In this document: positions 37,102-46,667 of the stretch, piece by piece
Layout: each line of letters starts with the position of its first letter
Position numbering within the stretch: the first letter of the stretch is position 1
From: Sphingobacterium deserti
GTDB lineage: Bacteria > Bacteroidota > Bacteroidia > Sphingobacteriales > Sphingobacteriaceae
Direction: 5' to 3'
NCBI RefSeq assembly: GCF_000757725.1
Contig: NZ_JJMU01000029.1
Coordinates: 87,604-151,603, forward strand
Length of the DNA: 64,000 nucleotides
Position numbers and translations under genes: made by a program
Notes under the pieces: generated by a model
Databases searched by the model: none
Told to the model about the DNA's origin: nothing
Seen by the model: the letters and a program-made list of their open reading frames with translations, nothing else

Positions 37102-37530
37102 TTATTTTCCTTTCAGCAAGCGCTCCAAATAGTCTACTTTAGATTTTTCGGCTTCTAAGAGGCGTTCGTAGAGCTTTTTGTTTTCTTCATGTGACTCGAT
37201 AAGTTTATCGAGAGGATTGAAGTTTGGTTGGTAATTCACTGCGCTTGCGATCAAGGTCGAATTGTCGCTGCTCGTATTGTGATAAGTGTTATTAATAATA
37301 TTGAACACGGCTTCCTCACTAAAATTTTCAATAGCTTCTGGCGTAACACCCAAAATATTAGCAACCTGCGCTAAAAGACTGGCTTCGATAGCAGCACTTT
37401 TCTCGATATTGGATACAGTTTGCTGACTCACGCCCAATTCAATGGCTAATGCTTCTTGCTTCATACCGCGCAGTTCGCGGATCCGGCTGATCTTTCTTCC
37501 TATATGGTTTGTCGTGTGGGTTGTGCTCAT
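37102..37530 (-). CDS. XRE-family transcriptional regulator
   Basis: The 142-residue protein has an N-terminal HTH_3 domain (KISRIRELRGMKQEALAIEL, GVSQQTVSNIEKS) and a C-terminal coiled coil (IESHEENKKLYERLLEAEKS), likely for oligomerisation. It is a DNA-binding regulator of the kind found beside mobile or defence genes, though the same architecture is also common on Bacteroidota chromosomes. Its divergent upstream region is rich in inverted repeats that may be its operators. Confidence 0.88.
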   Translation of the reverse strand: MSTTHTTNHIGRKISRIRELRGMKQEALAIELGVSQQTVSNIEKSAAIEASLLAQVANILGVTPEAIENFSEEAVFNIINNTYHNTSSDNSTLIASAVNYQPNFNPLDKLIESHEENKKLYERLLEAEKSKVDYLERLLKGK

Positions 37531-37559
37531 ACCTCCAAAGTTAAAAATATTCAGCGTTT

Positions 37560-37597
37560 AAGATACGAAATATCTTGGGATGGTACAAAACCAAGAT
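37560..37597. promoter_or_regulatory. Candidate operator: nested inverted repeats upstream of the XRE gene
   Basis: AAGATA-N5-TATCTT spans 37560-37576 and overlaps ATCTTGG (37572-37578) paired with CCAAGAT (37591-37597). Both lie between the divergent XRE gene and the 37708 gene, a usual place for an autoregulatory site. Confidence 0.4.
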
Positions 37598-37707
37598 GGC
37601 TTGTATGTTACCAAGCCTGCTGGTGGTATACAAAGCGTAATGGTTCGGCACGCGGATGATGCTGTGTTTATTTGCGTATCGGTACATCATTTATAACAAG
37701 CAAAATT

Positions 37708-38931
37708 ATGGATAATGCATATTTAACCAATCCAGGAAGTAAGTGGGATACGCCTTTGTATTTGCTAGACGGCGGAATTGCCGAAGCATTACAGCACGAT
37801 ACATTCGCATCGTTTAACAAGAAAATGTGGAAGCTGCTCGTTGCATTGACTTCAAGGCAAGAAAGCAGTGCAGCTGAAAAAAAGCAATTGAAGAAAACGT
37901 TAGCTAACATCGTGCTCATGATCAACGGCTGCCATTATTTTTTGCACCATAAAAATCGTTTGCACTATACCGATGAATGGATCGATATCGACTGGGTGAA
38001 AAATCCGTACCGCTGTCTTAAAAAATATCGGTCAGCAGATGATGCACGGCTTAACCATCATCTGGCGCATTTTAAGGATCATTTTACGCTGCTTAATAGG
38101 CGAGAAGGACAAAACTTTGCCCTAGCATTTGCAGATCTTTTTAGCGTGATAGACCTCAGTGCTTGGCTCAGGCTCTTGAAAGGTTGGAAGTGCTGTATCG
38201 AATCGCAGGGCAGCTTATTTGAAGATGCTGGAGACTATGCGCCGTTGGAAACTTATGCACAACTATCAAAATTGCATGAAGCCTGTCGGTTGGCGTTGTA
38301 TTGGGCAGATCTTTCCTATCCTCCTCCAAATCGGCATTTGGTTGAAGACTATCTGGCGTCGGAGTATGAGAACGGCTATCAGAGCGCTAGTCCTTTAGAA
38401 ATGATCAGTGATGTGTTTTATAAGCGAAGTTATGCGGATATACAGGCAAGCATCATATCGCTCTATGCACTATCTCCGCGCCAGGAACTGCCCTTCGCCA
38501 CTCCGCCCCATATTTTACGTGCTGTGTTACGCTGGATCCTGGAAACGGGATGGCTATTGCTGCAAACGGATTTTTTTCCGAAAACCTGGCTCGATGCCGA
38601 TCGTTTTGATTATCTGCACTGTCCTGTTGCGCAAAAGCAAACGGCATATTGGCGCGCTAAAAGTTTATCTTTCAAGGAGCGAAAAAACCTGCAAAAGACC
38701 TTGTCTAAATTATATCACGGTATGGATATCCGCAAGCAGATCTACCGTGTGGAAGAACGGATTATCACCTGTTGCGAAGCGCAGGAAAATGTGGGAATGG
38801 AGGAAGATGATTTGGAAACGCGAAACCTCCTGCTGAAGACGTTGGATGTACTGACGTTGATTATGCTGGATCTGCACAAACGCCGGACTAGATCGGATGG
38901 GGTTTGTTATCCGGCAGAAGTGGTGGGGTGA
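37708..38931 (+). CDS. Hypothetical protein, 407 aa
   Basis: The start is ATG 37708 (MDNAYLTNPGSKWDTP), preferred to an in-frame TTG at 37672. The protein is soluble and largely helical, with many Trp and Leu (WLRLLKGWKCC, WILETGWLLLQTDFFPKTWL). No signal peptide, membrane helix or enzyme motif is recognisable. GC content resembles the core genome rather than the AT-rich system downstream, so it is probably not part of that system. Divergent from the XRE regulator, which may control it. Confidence 0.7.
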   Translation: MDNAYLTNPGSKWDTPLYLLDGGIAEALQHDTFASFNKKMWKLLVALTSRQESSAAEKKQLKKTLANIVLMINGCHYFLHHKNRLHYTDEWIDIDWVKNPYRCLKKYRSADDARLNHHLAHFKDHFTLLNRREGQNFALAFADLFSVIDLSAWLRLLKGWKCCIESQGSLFEDAGDYAPLETYAQLSKLHEACRLALYWADLSYPPPNRHLVEDYLASEYENGYQSASPLEMISDVFYKRSYADIQASIISLYALSPRQELPFATPPHILRAVLRWILETGWLLLQTDFFPKTWLDADRFDYLHCPVAQKQTAYWRAKSLSFKERKNLQKTLSKLYHGMDIRKQIYRVEERIITCCEAQENVGMEEDDLETRNLLLKTLDVLTLIMLDLHKRRTRSDGVCYPAEVVG

Positions 38932-39169
38932 TGCGCTCGTGCTGTTCCCAGTAGAGGGCTTTTAGCTACTGATATTTCACAAGTTTTTTAAATCTTATTA
39001 GGCTGTAGTTGCTGCGGTGATTTGATATCGTTTTTTTTGTCTTCAAGTAATTTAATAGTATAAATATATATTTTGGAGTATTATTGTTTTTCCAAAACTT
39101 CTTATTTAATTTTACACACGCCTAACATAAAAAAAGCCAATAGCAGTAAGCAACCTTAGATCACTAAAA

Positions 39170-42100
39170 ATGCAATTCGACCTTTCAGAAGACCAAGTTT
39201 TTAATGCTTATAAAAAATTAAAGCACTATTTTTTTTACGATAGTACGACTCTATTTGTAAGGAAAAAAATAGCTGATTTCGAAAATGAGCTATTTTTAGA
39301 AGCCGACGATATAAGCTCCGTTAAACGAAAGTTAAAGTTTAAGGTGTCCGATTGTTTGGAAAAAATTCTTTCCAAAAGTGATTATTTATATAAAAATATA
39401 GATCTTAACATTCTCCCTAAGAAGATAAAAGAAAACAAAACAGACATTGTAACTAATAGCTCAAAAGAAGCTTTCGAAATTGAGATTGAAAAAATGAATT
39501 TTTATTTAGATGCACCCGTTGAGATTCATATCTTATCGGTTCTTTGGGTAATGTTTGCAGGAAGATACTTGGACAATAATTTAAGAGATTTTAATTATGC
39601 CAATAAACTCAATTTGGATATCGATGAAGATGACAAACCTCAAGAAAATCTCAAACTCTACAAACCCTATTTCGTTCAATATCAACAGTGGCGAGATGAT
39701 GCGATAAAAAAGGCGGAAGACCTTTTAAACGAGAAAAGAAATGTTACAATTTTAAGTCTCGATATCAAGGAATACTATCATTCTATACGACTAAATCTCG
39801 AATCAATGGTTGATACATTAGACTCATGTATCAAAGGTTATTACAGATATAAAGGTGAATATTTACTTAGTGAAGCATTAGACTTAAGTAGAAAACTAAC
39901 TGCTGCGCTTCATGAGATTCATATAGTATACTATGAAAATCTAAAAAAATACAGAAAAGATAGTGATAGAAAGGTTGATCCAGCAAATTGTTCATTACCC
40001 ATAGGACTAGTATCTTCAGGATTATTAGCTAACTACTATCTAGCAGATTTGGATTCTCATATCATTCAAAAAATTAATCCAGCCTTTTATGGAAGATATG
40101 TCGATGATCTTATGTTTGTGTTTTCAGATCTTGATAATCATGTTAAACCAAATGTTGTCTCACCAACTGTTTCATTCATCTATGACAATTTTGTTAAAAA
40201 GGGTATCATGGATATTTGTCCCAAAAATGACTTGGCCAATTCTGTTTTTTTCAAAAATCCGGAGGATAAGAATTGTGAATTCATTCATGCTAAAAATGAT
40301 ATTAACATCTCGAACTTCGATTTTAAAAGTTATGCAGATATAGGACTCGATCGAGAAGAGCTAATTTCTAGATTGGCCCATTCTATAGACTTTAGAATTA
40401 GAGTTAAAGAGGGTTTTGAAAAACAACATTCTCAGTCGCGGGAAGATAATATTGGTGGAAATTTGTTAACTATTCAAAATGAGAAAATTGTCCTACACTA
40501 TTTCAATTGGAAAGAATCAAGAGCAGTACTAAATATCTTTAAAAAGCGATTAGAACAGCAAAGGAGTGAATTCCGTTTTCTTCCAGATGAAGACGAAATT
40601 AATGATGAGTTTGACGAGCAGGCATTTAGTTTACGATATAATGACTCCGAAAATAAGTTTAGAAGTATACAAGATTATTCAGAAAACAAATATGGTGCTT
40701 CTAAATTTCTCGCAAAGAAGATTTTTGCGTTAAGCTATGGAGATATAGAAGAGGACAAAACTACGGATAAACAAATTTTGACTTTTTTTACTGAAGCAAC
40801 TGCTTTAAATTTTTATTCCCTATGGGAGAAGGTTGCAACCTATTTCGTTTTACAAGGTAGAACTGATCACCTAATAAATTTCAAAAGGAATATAGAGTTT
40901 GCTATAAAGAAAATAAAAATTGGAGAGAATGCCGCTTCCATTGTGGAAGAGAAATTAACTACCGATCTGTCTAAATTCCTAGATGTGTCCATATCTATAT
41001 CTCTTGTTTTGAATCCTGCATTAAAGTTTGGCTTTTTAAATGAATCAGAAAAAAGCTGGCTAATAGATATTAAAAAGACTGTTGCAGTAATTAGGAAAAG
41101 TAATTTGTTTCGTAGCTCTTTGATTTCTTTACCAGGGATTAACTACACCAGCTACTTGTTTAATGATGATAGTCTGTTGGAAAATGACTATAATAAGTTT
41201 ACAAGGAAGTCTAAGCACAGTAATCACGAAAATGCCACATATGCAGATTTTGATTACGAGAATAATTTTTACAATGGCGAAGAAATCAATACGAGATTGG
41301 CACTTCTAGCCCCTAATTATATTCCCTTTCATGAAGTGAATATTTTAAAAATAATCAATACTGTTAGTAATCTCGATGAAGACAGCCTAAATGAGAAATT
41401 AGCACCTAAACCGTATAACCTGAAAACTGATACACCCTCTCAAAATAGTGTTTCGAAATTTGATATCCTTGATATAGATAAAATTAATTCTATTCCTGAT
41501 TTAGCATTTATCGACTATTATAAAATTAATTATTCTTGGAAAACGCGATACCAAAGTGACGAAAAAAGGTTCTATCTGAAACAGAAGTATTTTTCAATCA
41601 AAATGAATGAGGAGTTAAAAAGTGGATTAAGATCTTTCAAAGTTACTATAGAAGGAGAACATGACGAAGATTTTTCTAATGACAGAATCGATAAGCGTAT
41701 AGCTATTGCTAATATAAAAGTAGATACCGATAATATAAATAAAAGCATAGAAGGATTTCCGAATTTAAAAAGAGCGAGGAGAAAAACTGTATTTAAGCTT
41801 TTAAACGAAGCAGATCGTCTAGATGCGGATATGACTGTTTTTCCAGAAGTTTCGACTCCCTACTCCTGGCTAAGGTTGCTAGCAGAAAGAAGTCATAAAC
41901 GATATATGGGAATAGTCGCGGGATTGGAGCATTGGGTAAATAATAAAGGGGTCGCATTAAATCTAATGGTCACAATCCTCCCCTTCAAAGTACACGAATA
42001 CAAAACTTCGCTGATTAAAATACGTTTAAAAAACCATTATTCTCATGCAGAGAAGCACCTGCTTAAAGGTTATCGTTTACTACTCCCAGAAGAATTGTCT

Positions 42101-42589
42101 AAAAGTTATCAAATGTCATATGATCTATTTCACTGGAGGAAGTCATATTTTTCAGTTTATAATTGTTTCGAGTTAGCTGACATATATCATCGTTCGTTAT
42201 TTAAATCCAAAGTCGATTTCATAATAGCTTCTGAATATAATCAAGATACTTCATATTTTTCAGACATTGCAGGCGCATGGGTTAGAGATGTCCATACGTA
42301 CTTTATACAAGTAAATTCCTCGCACTTTGGAGATTCTAGACTGATACAACCCGCAAAGTCATATGAAAAAGATCTAATACAAGTTAAAGGTGGTATCAAC
42401 TCTGTTATTTTAGTAGGAAATTTGGAGATTGAAAAAATACGTAAGTTTCAACTTGTTGAATATCATCTACAGAAAGATTTTATAGAAACGGGGAAGTATA
42501 GCTTCAAACCAACGCCACCAGACTTTAACAGAGCGAATGTAAGAGCTCGGATAAATAACAGCCAATTTTTTCCAAGCGATATAATATAA
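39170..42589 (+). CDS. Reverse transcriptase-nitrilase fusion (DRT1-like anti-phage protein)
   Basis: The 1139-residue protein joins two enzyme domains. The N-terminal reverse transcriptase has motif A SLDIKEYYHSI (Asp198), motif B LPIGLVSSGLLANYYL (276-291) and the catalytic YVDD at 310-313 within FYGRYVDDLMFVF. A long helical middle region (about 420-840) follows. The C-terminal 280 residues are a carbon-nitrogen hydrolase: Glu893 in VFPEV, Lys962 or Lys966 in EKHLLKG, and Cys999 in YNCFELADI, a full E-K-C triad. This architecture is that of defence-associated RT type 1 (UG1-like class). The DNA is strikingly AT-rich, and a membrane-protein gene follows after 27 nt. How RT and nitrilase act together is unknown. 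Confidence 0.85.
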   Translation: MQFDLSEDQVFNAYKKLKHYFFYDSTTLFVRKKIADFENELFLEADDISSVKRKLKFKVSDCLEKILSKSDYLYKNIDLNILPKKIKENKTDIVTNSSKEAFEIEIEKMNFYLDAPVEIHILSVLWVMFAGRYLDNNLRDFNYANKLNLDIDEDDKPQENLKLYKPYFVQYQQWRDDAIKKAEDLLNEKRNVTILSLDIKEYYHSIRLNLESMVDTLDSCIKGYYRYKGEYLLSEALDLSRKLTAALHEIHIVYYENLKKYRKDSDRKVDPANCSLPIGLVSSGLLANYYLADLDSHIIQKINPAFYGRYVDDLMFVFSDLDNHVKPNVVSPTVSFIYDNFVKKGIMDICPKNDLANSVFFKNPEDKNCEFIHAKNDINISNFDFKSYADIGLDREELISRLAHSIDFRIRVKEGFEKQHSQSREDNIGGNLLTIQNEKIVLHYFNWKESRAVLNIFKKRLEQQRSEFRFLPDEDEINDEFDEQAFSLRYNDSENKFRSIQDYSENKYGASKFLAKKIFALSYGDIEEDKTTDKQILTFFTEATALNFYSLWEKVATYFVLQGRTDHLINFKRNIEFAIKKIKIGENAASIVEEKLTTDLSKFLDVSISISLVLNPALKFGFLNESEKSWLIDIKKTVAVIRKSNLFRSSLISLPGINYTSYLFNDDSLLENDYNKFTRKSKHSNHENATYADFDYENNFYNGEEINTRLALLAPNYIPFHEVNILKIINTVSNLDEDSLNEKLAPKPYNLKTDTPSQNSVSKFDILDIDKINSIPDLAFIDYYKINYSWKTRYQSDEKRFYLKQKYFSIKMNEELKSGLRSFKVTIEGEHDEDFSNDRIDKRIAIANIKVDTDNINKSIEGFPNLKRARRKTVFKLLNEADRLDADMTVFPEVSTPYSWLRLLAERSHKRYMGIVAGLEHWVNNKGVALNLMVTILPFKVHEYKTSLIKIRLKNHYSHAEKHLLKGYRLLLPEELSKSYQMSYDLFHWRKSYFSVYNCFELADIYHRSLFKSKVDFIIASEYNQDTSYFSDIAGAWVRDVHTYFIQVNSSHFGDSRLIQPAKSYEKDLIQVKGGINSVILVGNLEIEKIRKFQLVEYHLQKDFIETGKYSFKPTPPDFNRANVRARINNSQFFPSDII

Positions 42590-42616
42590 AATCAATAACC
42601 CTTAACATTAAAGACG

Positions 42617-43276
42617 ATGAATTTTAGAGTTCAAGACTTGATGAAAATTTTGATACCCGGGATAATTACCACATTTCTTTCCGGAGTTTTAATTTTAGAT
42701 GTGAAGCAATTTACAGTCCTGTCAAGCCTCATTAAAGACACAATGGCAGTCTGGATATTAGTTTTTCTTTCCGTCGTATATTTACTGGGATACTTTGTTG
42801 ATTTTTTGGGGAGTTTACTTGAACAGTTGTTTTACAAATATTTTGACAAGCCATCACTTTCTTTACTAAATGAAAAGTTGAAAAGAATACCTTTAAGTGA
42901 CAGAGAACAAATTATCGAATACTTATGCGAGAAATTAAAAAGAAGTTCTCACCGACCTTTCGACAAAAATTCTGCAAATGAACTTTTTAAATACGCGAAT
43001 GTCTTAAAGGATTATTCGTCAAAACGCGGCAATGAAAAGATTTCAGATTATTATTTTTCTAAAATCTTAAGTAGAAACCTATCTTCCTCATTCCTAAGTA
43101 CATTTGCTATTTACGCTGTGTTTTTTCTTATTACCCCAAAAGCAGTTCCATTCAACGTTTGTTCTTTAGGGCTATTTTTAGGATTTTTCTGCACAGGCTA
43201 CCGATGGAGAATTCATTCTTTCTATTATAGTAGACAGGTTTTCTACACAGCATGTGAGAATTTATTTAAGAGTTAG
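42617..43276 (+). CDS. Membrane partner of the RT-nitrilase system
   Basis: The 219-residue protein has two N-terminal membrane helices (about 12-27 and 43-66), a basic cytosolic segment with LKRIPLSDREQIIEYLCEKL, and two more helices near residues 160-190. It starts 27 nt after the RT gene and shares its AT-rich composition, so the genes form one operon. From memory, DRT1 systems carry a small second membrane component; this gene fits that role. It may be the effector that permeabilises or signals at the inner membrane, which is inference. Confidence 0.75.
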   Translation: MNFRVQDLMKILIPGIITTFLSGVLILDVKQFTVLSSLIKDTMAVWILVFLSVVYLLGYFVDFLGSLLEQLFYKYFDKPSLSLLNEKLKRIPLSDREQIIEYLCEKLKRSSHRPFDKNSANELFKYANVLKDYSSKRGNEKISDYYFSKILSRNLSSSFLSTFAIYAVFFLITPKAVPFNVCSLGLFLGFFCTGYRWRIHSFYYSRQVFYTACENLFKS

Positions 43277-43476
43277 AGATGTCTGTGAACTGTTTGGCGT
43301 GCTCTAGCCAACTTTAAAGCATTTCTAGACTTTCCAATTTTGGCAAATTGCGCCAATGCACAACAAATCCTCGCGCGAATTCCCTTGTTCAGATTGCGCG
43401 AATAATAGTAATGGAAGACTTTTTTCGCAGATTAATTATCTTGCAAAAGAAGTATTTATGACGTTCAACCTCCCTG

Positions 43477-44664
43477 CTACAACGCTAACTTTATCGTTTC
43501 CAATTCCTCCGCCGTAGGAATAATGGCCATGCGATCTTCCCAAAACCGCGATGTATAGCTGTTGCCATTCTTCGTTATCGAGGAGTTTTTAAATCGAGAC
43601 ATATCTTTCAGTTTATCCGCTTCTACAGATCCATCTGTGACAAGCACTTCAACGTTGGAACGCAATACACCGCTTTTCTTTCCAAGTTTGAAATCAATAT
43701 CCTGCATAACTTTGCTAAACCTTAAAAAGACCCGATCCCCGGTATTGTAAATGTTCGTAGACCAGTCTTTTTTAACAGCGTATTTCAAAACGAAAAGATT
43801 GATAGATGGCATATACTGCAGGTGCGAGTCATACCCGTAGTCTACGCGTTGAATTTGGTTGGTCAGCTGATCAATGTATACAATCGCAGATGGGAGATAC
43901 TTCCGGATGATACTCTTCGGGTTAACTTCGATTTTAGTCACCTGGCCCAAGTCTTGCAGTGAAAAGTCGAAATACATATCCTGATTTTTGCCGACAAACT
44001 TCAGGAGGTAATCCATCGTGTAGAATTCCTTTACAGATTTGTCGGTGTCAACCAGACTTTCAACATCAGATTTCCATTTTTCGTCACTCGAAACAGAATC
44101 CTTGATAAGCCTTGATTCGGCTACAAACGTTTCTACTTTGGGTTTTTTATTGGCAGCATTGATCTTATAAAAAATTGCAGCATCAGCATACTTAAAGAGC
44201 TCCTCATCTAAATAAGCAAACTCCCTGTAATACACATCTAGGATACTATTCTGTGCAATAAGCGCATCCGTAGTTTCAATAGCCGCATGTAATATCTCTG
44301 CCGCAGAACGAGGGAGTACCGTGACCTCCTCAAGTACTGTTGAGACCGGACTCAGCGTGAAAACAGCATGACCTTGGGAATGTATGGATTTCGATAAAGC
44401 AATGGTTTTTGTTTCAAAACCTATATGACTAAAGCGAATGCTATCATCACGGTGGGGCGCATCAACAATTAGCACGAACTTTCCTTCTTTATTACTGGTG
44501 GTACCGGTTGAACTGTTACCGAGCGAAACAGAAACGTATTCTAATGGTGCTTTGCTTACCAAATCTATTACCTCACCCGATAATTTAAGCGACTGCGCAA
44601 AGATGGCAGATGTGGATATTACAAAAGCCAATAGGAGGAGGAAGGTAGATCTCATTTTTTTCAT
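43477..44664 (-). CDS. Exported CarboxypepD_reg-like domain protein
   Basis: The 395-residue protein has a signal peptide ending near IFAQ. Residues 22-110 form a carboxypeptidase-regulatory-like beta-sandwich (LSGEVIDLVSKAPLEYVSVS, IRFSHIGFETKTI) of the type that precedes TonB receptors. It continues with TVLEEVTVLP, the usual junction, but no plug or barrel follows. The rest (AAEILHAAIETTDALI, VYYREFAYLDEELFKYADAA) is a conserved-looking beta-rich domain seen in other Bacteroidota proteins of unknown function. Likely periplasmic or outer membrane. Confidence 0.82.
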   Translation of the reverse strand: MKKMRSTFLLLLAFVISTSAIFAQSLKLSGEVIDLVSKAPLEYVSVSLGNSSTGTTSNKEGKFVLIVDAPHRDDSIRFSHIGFETKTIALSKSIHSQGHAVFTLSPVSTVLEEVTVLPRSAAEILHAAIETTDALIAQNSILDVYYREFAYLDEELFKYADAAIFYKINAANKKPKVETFVAESRLIKDSVSSDEKWKSDVESLVDTDKSVKEFYTMDYLLKFVGKNQDMYFDFSLQDLGQVTKIEVNPKSIIRKYLPSAIVYIDQLTNQIQRVDYGYDSHLQYMPSINLFVLKYAVKKDWSTNIYNTGDRVFLRFSKVMQDIDFKLGKKSGVLRSNVEVLVTDGSVEADKLKDMSRFKNSSITKNGNSYTSRFWEDRMAIIPTAEELETIKLAL

Positions 44665-45035
44665 TGCTTATAGACACATGTAGTTTGTATAGCCTTAGCT
44701 TTCAATTGTTAGGCCAACGATCTGGTAAAGTAACAAACCGCTACTGCTAGGCGGCGACCTTGGCGTAGCGCACTGGCGGCTCTAGAAATTATTGCAGACG
44801 AGTATGAATAACCAGCTTACATCGTATCAGGCTAGAAAGTAATGTTTCTACAACGATTTGTTTGCAAATATATCAAAATAAAAAGATTTATACATTTGTA
44901 TGTTCCACCTGTTTCTATTTGTTTCCGCTGCGAAAACTTGACTTGTGATTATGAGATTGAAAAAATTTGGTATTTACTTTGTCGCAACAGATTCGGGGGT
45001 AGAAATTTATGAAAATTTTTGAAAGACCGAGATAC
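44665..45035. other. 371-bp gap, mostly AT-rich
   Basis: A plus-strand TACATTTG occurs near 44903 but no plus-strand gene follows. A short GC-richer stretch near 44740-44775 has no recognisable feature. I see nothing firm here. Confidence 0.5.
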
Positions 45036-45767
45036 CTATATGTTGTCATTCTTTTCTGCTTGTTCATTTCTACTCATTTGTCCTGCTCGCAATGTCAACA
45101 GGATAAATGTGAAAAACAAATTTACAGGAATTGAAAAATGGTCTCCGTCTATCACAAAACCGATCAAGCATAATAGGTTTATTAAAAGCCAAAACGCAAA
45201 GAATATTTCCCATAAAATTGTTGTCCTGCTGTATTGCACTGGTTTAATAAAAAGTTTGGTCGGCAACTTTGTTTTTAGGGTTGTCAAGAGAATAAATATG
45301 TTTAGCGGAATAAGTAGCAGTAAATAAAATGATATTTGTGTCATTAGCGGAATTCCTATGCTGTCCGCAAATGGAGGATAGTAGCCACGTTCGCCACGAA
45401 ATATGTAATACCAACATGTGCCTGGTAAAAGCAGAAGCCAAACAATGTTTGCATAAATGAAAACTGCGGTTTTGGTAGGTGTCCTGTTGTTTTTAAAGTC
45501 ATTAAATGTCTTGACTTTTGTAAATATTAAAAACAACAAAATTGTCATAGAAGCAATCGCTAGTCCTGAACCTAAGTCCATAAATGTCACTTTGCTTGTT
45601 CTGAGTTCCGCTTCTTTTTTGTAATAGTCGGACTTCTCTATGTCGTAAGATTTACTAATTAAATCGTCTGCCGATCTTTGGTCTTTGTAATACGGCAAAG
45701 TCAAGGAGTAGGAGAAAAGTACAAGTCCGATTAGAAAAATCAATAATGTTGTTAGTCGTGGTGTCAT
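45036..45767 (-). CDS. Multi-spanning membrane protein (hypothetical)
   Basis: The 243-residue protein has five predicted helices (about residues 7-25, 66-84, 103-120, 142-162 and 187-208), plus a sixth hydrophobic stretch near the C-terminus. A charged extracytoplasmic loop (KDQRSADDLISKSYDIEKSD) follows helix 1. No family motif is recognised. It is surrounded by accessory genes and is transcribed alone. Confidence 0.65.
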   Translation of the reverse strand: MTPRLTTLLIFLIGLVLFSYSLTLPYYKDQRSADDLISKSYDIEKSDYYKKEAELRTSKVTFMDLGSGLAIASMTILLFLIFTKVKTFNDFKNNRTPTKTAVFIYANIVWLLLLPGTCWYYIFRGERGYYPPFADSIGIPLMTQISFYLLLLIPLNIFILLTTLKTKLPTKLFIKPVQYSRTTILWEIFFAFWLLINLLCLIGFVIDGDHFSIPVNLFFTFILLTLRAGQMSRNEQAEKNDNI

Positions 45768-45857
45768 TCGCTGTATTGGGTTTTATGCAGGCTATAACGT
45801 TTCTGGTCTTGCTTAAGGAAGGAATTTTAGTGTAAAGGTATAATAGAATTAGCGGTG

Positions 45858-46522
45858 TTTTAGTTTCATATTATCGTAATAAGTTTGTATATCTTTTGTG
45901 TAAGCCTTTAATGCATCTTTTGTAAGACGTAGTAACGAAAGCAAAAATCTTTTTGCAGGCGAGAGCAGTCGTTCTTTGCTAATCTTATCATCTTCAAGTG
46001 CTAATGAAATCTTGTCAAAAGGTTTGCGACGTAAATAGGAGAGTTATCTCCCACTCCAAGAATTTTATCGTGATTAAAGATCTCAATCTCTTCGGAAATC
46101 ATATCTTTCGATACCCATTCAAGCATGTTGCCGAACTCGGGATTAACTATTGTCTGAAAAAGCTGGTTTAGAATTGCGTTATCATTCTCGTATATGTATT
46201 TGTCGAATCCGCTTTTCCCCGGCATAGAGTTCCATGCTAGAAAATAGCCGAAGATACTGATAGCCCCCACAACATTATCTTGGTTGGGAAATTGAATTTC
46301 GAAAGTCAAGCACCGATCGTCTTCAATAAAATATGTATATCTTTTAATTGTTAAAGCTGGATAGGCCGCTTTAACTTGATGAATGATATTTACTATTGCA
46401 TTTGGATGCTTTTTTTGAAAATCCTTCGCAAGATTCTCGATTAATTGTTTCCTTTGAGAGTCTTGTCTCCAAAAGAAATCAAAATCAAAATAATCGTTAA
46501 TGATGGATTGAATTTTATTCAT
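45858..46522 (-). pseudogene. Hypothetical protein gene with probable frameshift near its 3' end
   Basis: The intact frame 46001-46522 encodes 173 residues (MNKIQSIINDYFDFDFFWRQ) ending YVANLLTRFH. At the TTTT run near 46020 a one-base change of frame continues as FDKISLALEDDKISKERLLS and RFLLSLLRLTKDALKAYTKD to a TAA near 45858, about 55 further coding-like residues. I infer that the ancestral protein was about 228 residues. A sequencing error in the homopolymer is an alternative. The family and function are unknown. Confidence 0.5.
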
Positions 46523-46667
46523 TGCTTATATCTTATGGACAACCATTGACAGTAGCTTTAGGCGTGGTTCTCCCGCTTAGCTGCGTACTTACATTAGCTT
46601 CAGGGGACAAGATTTTTAATTGTATAGTCATCTCAGTAGTAAATCTCGGAGTGTTAATCGAACTGTG

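Noticed and set aside
45019..45327. 102-codon plus-strand ORF
   Set aside because: Antisense to the membrane-protein gene and without coding character.
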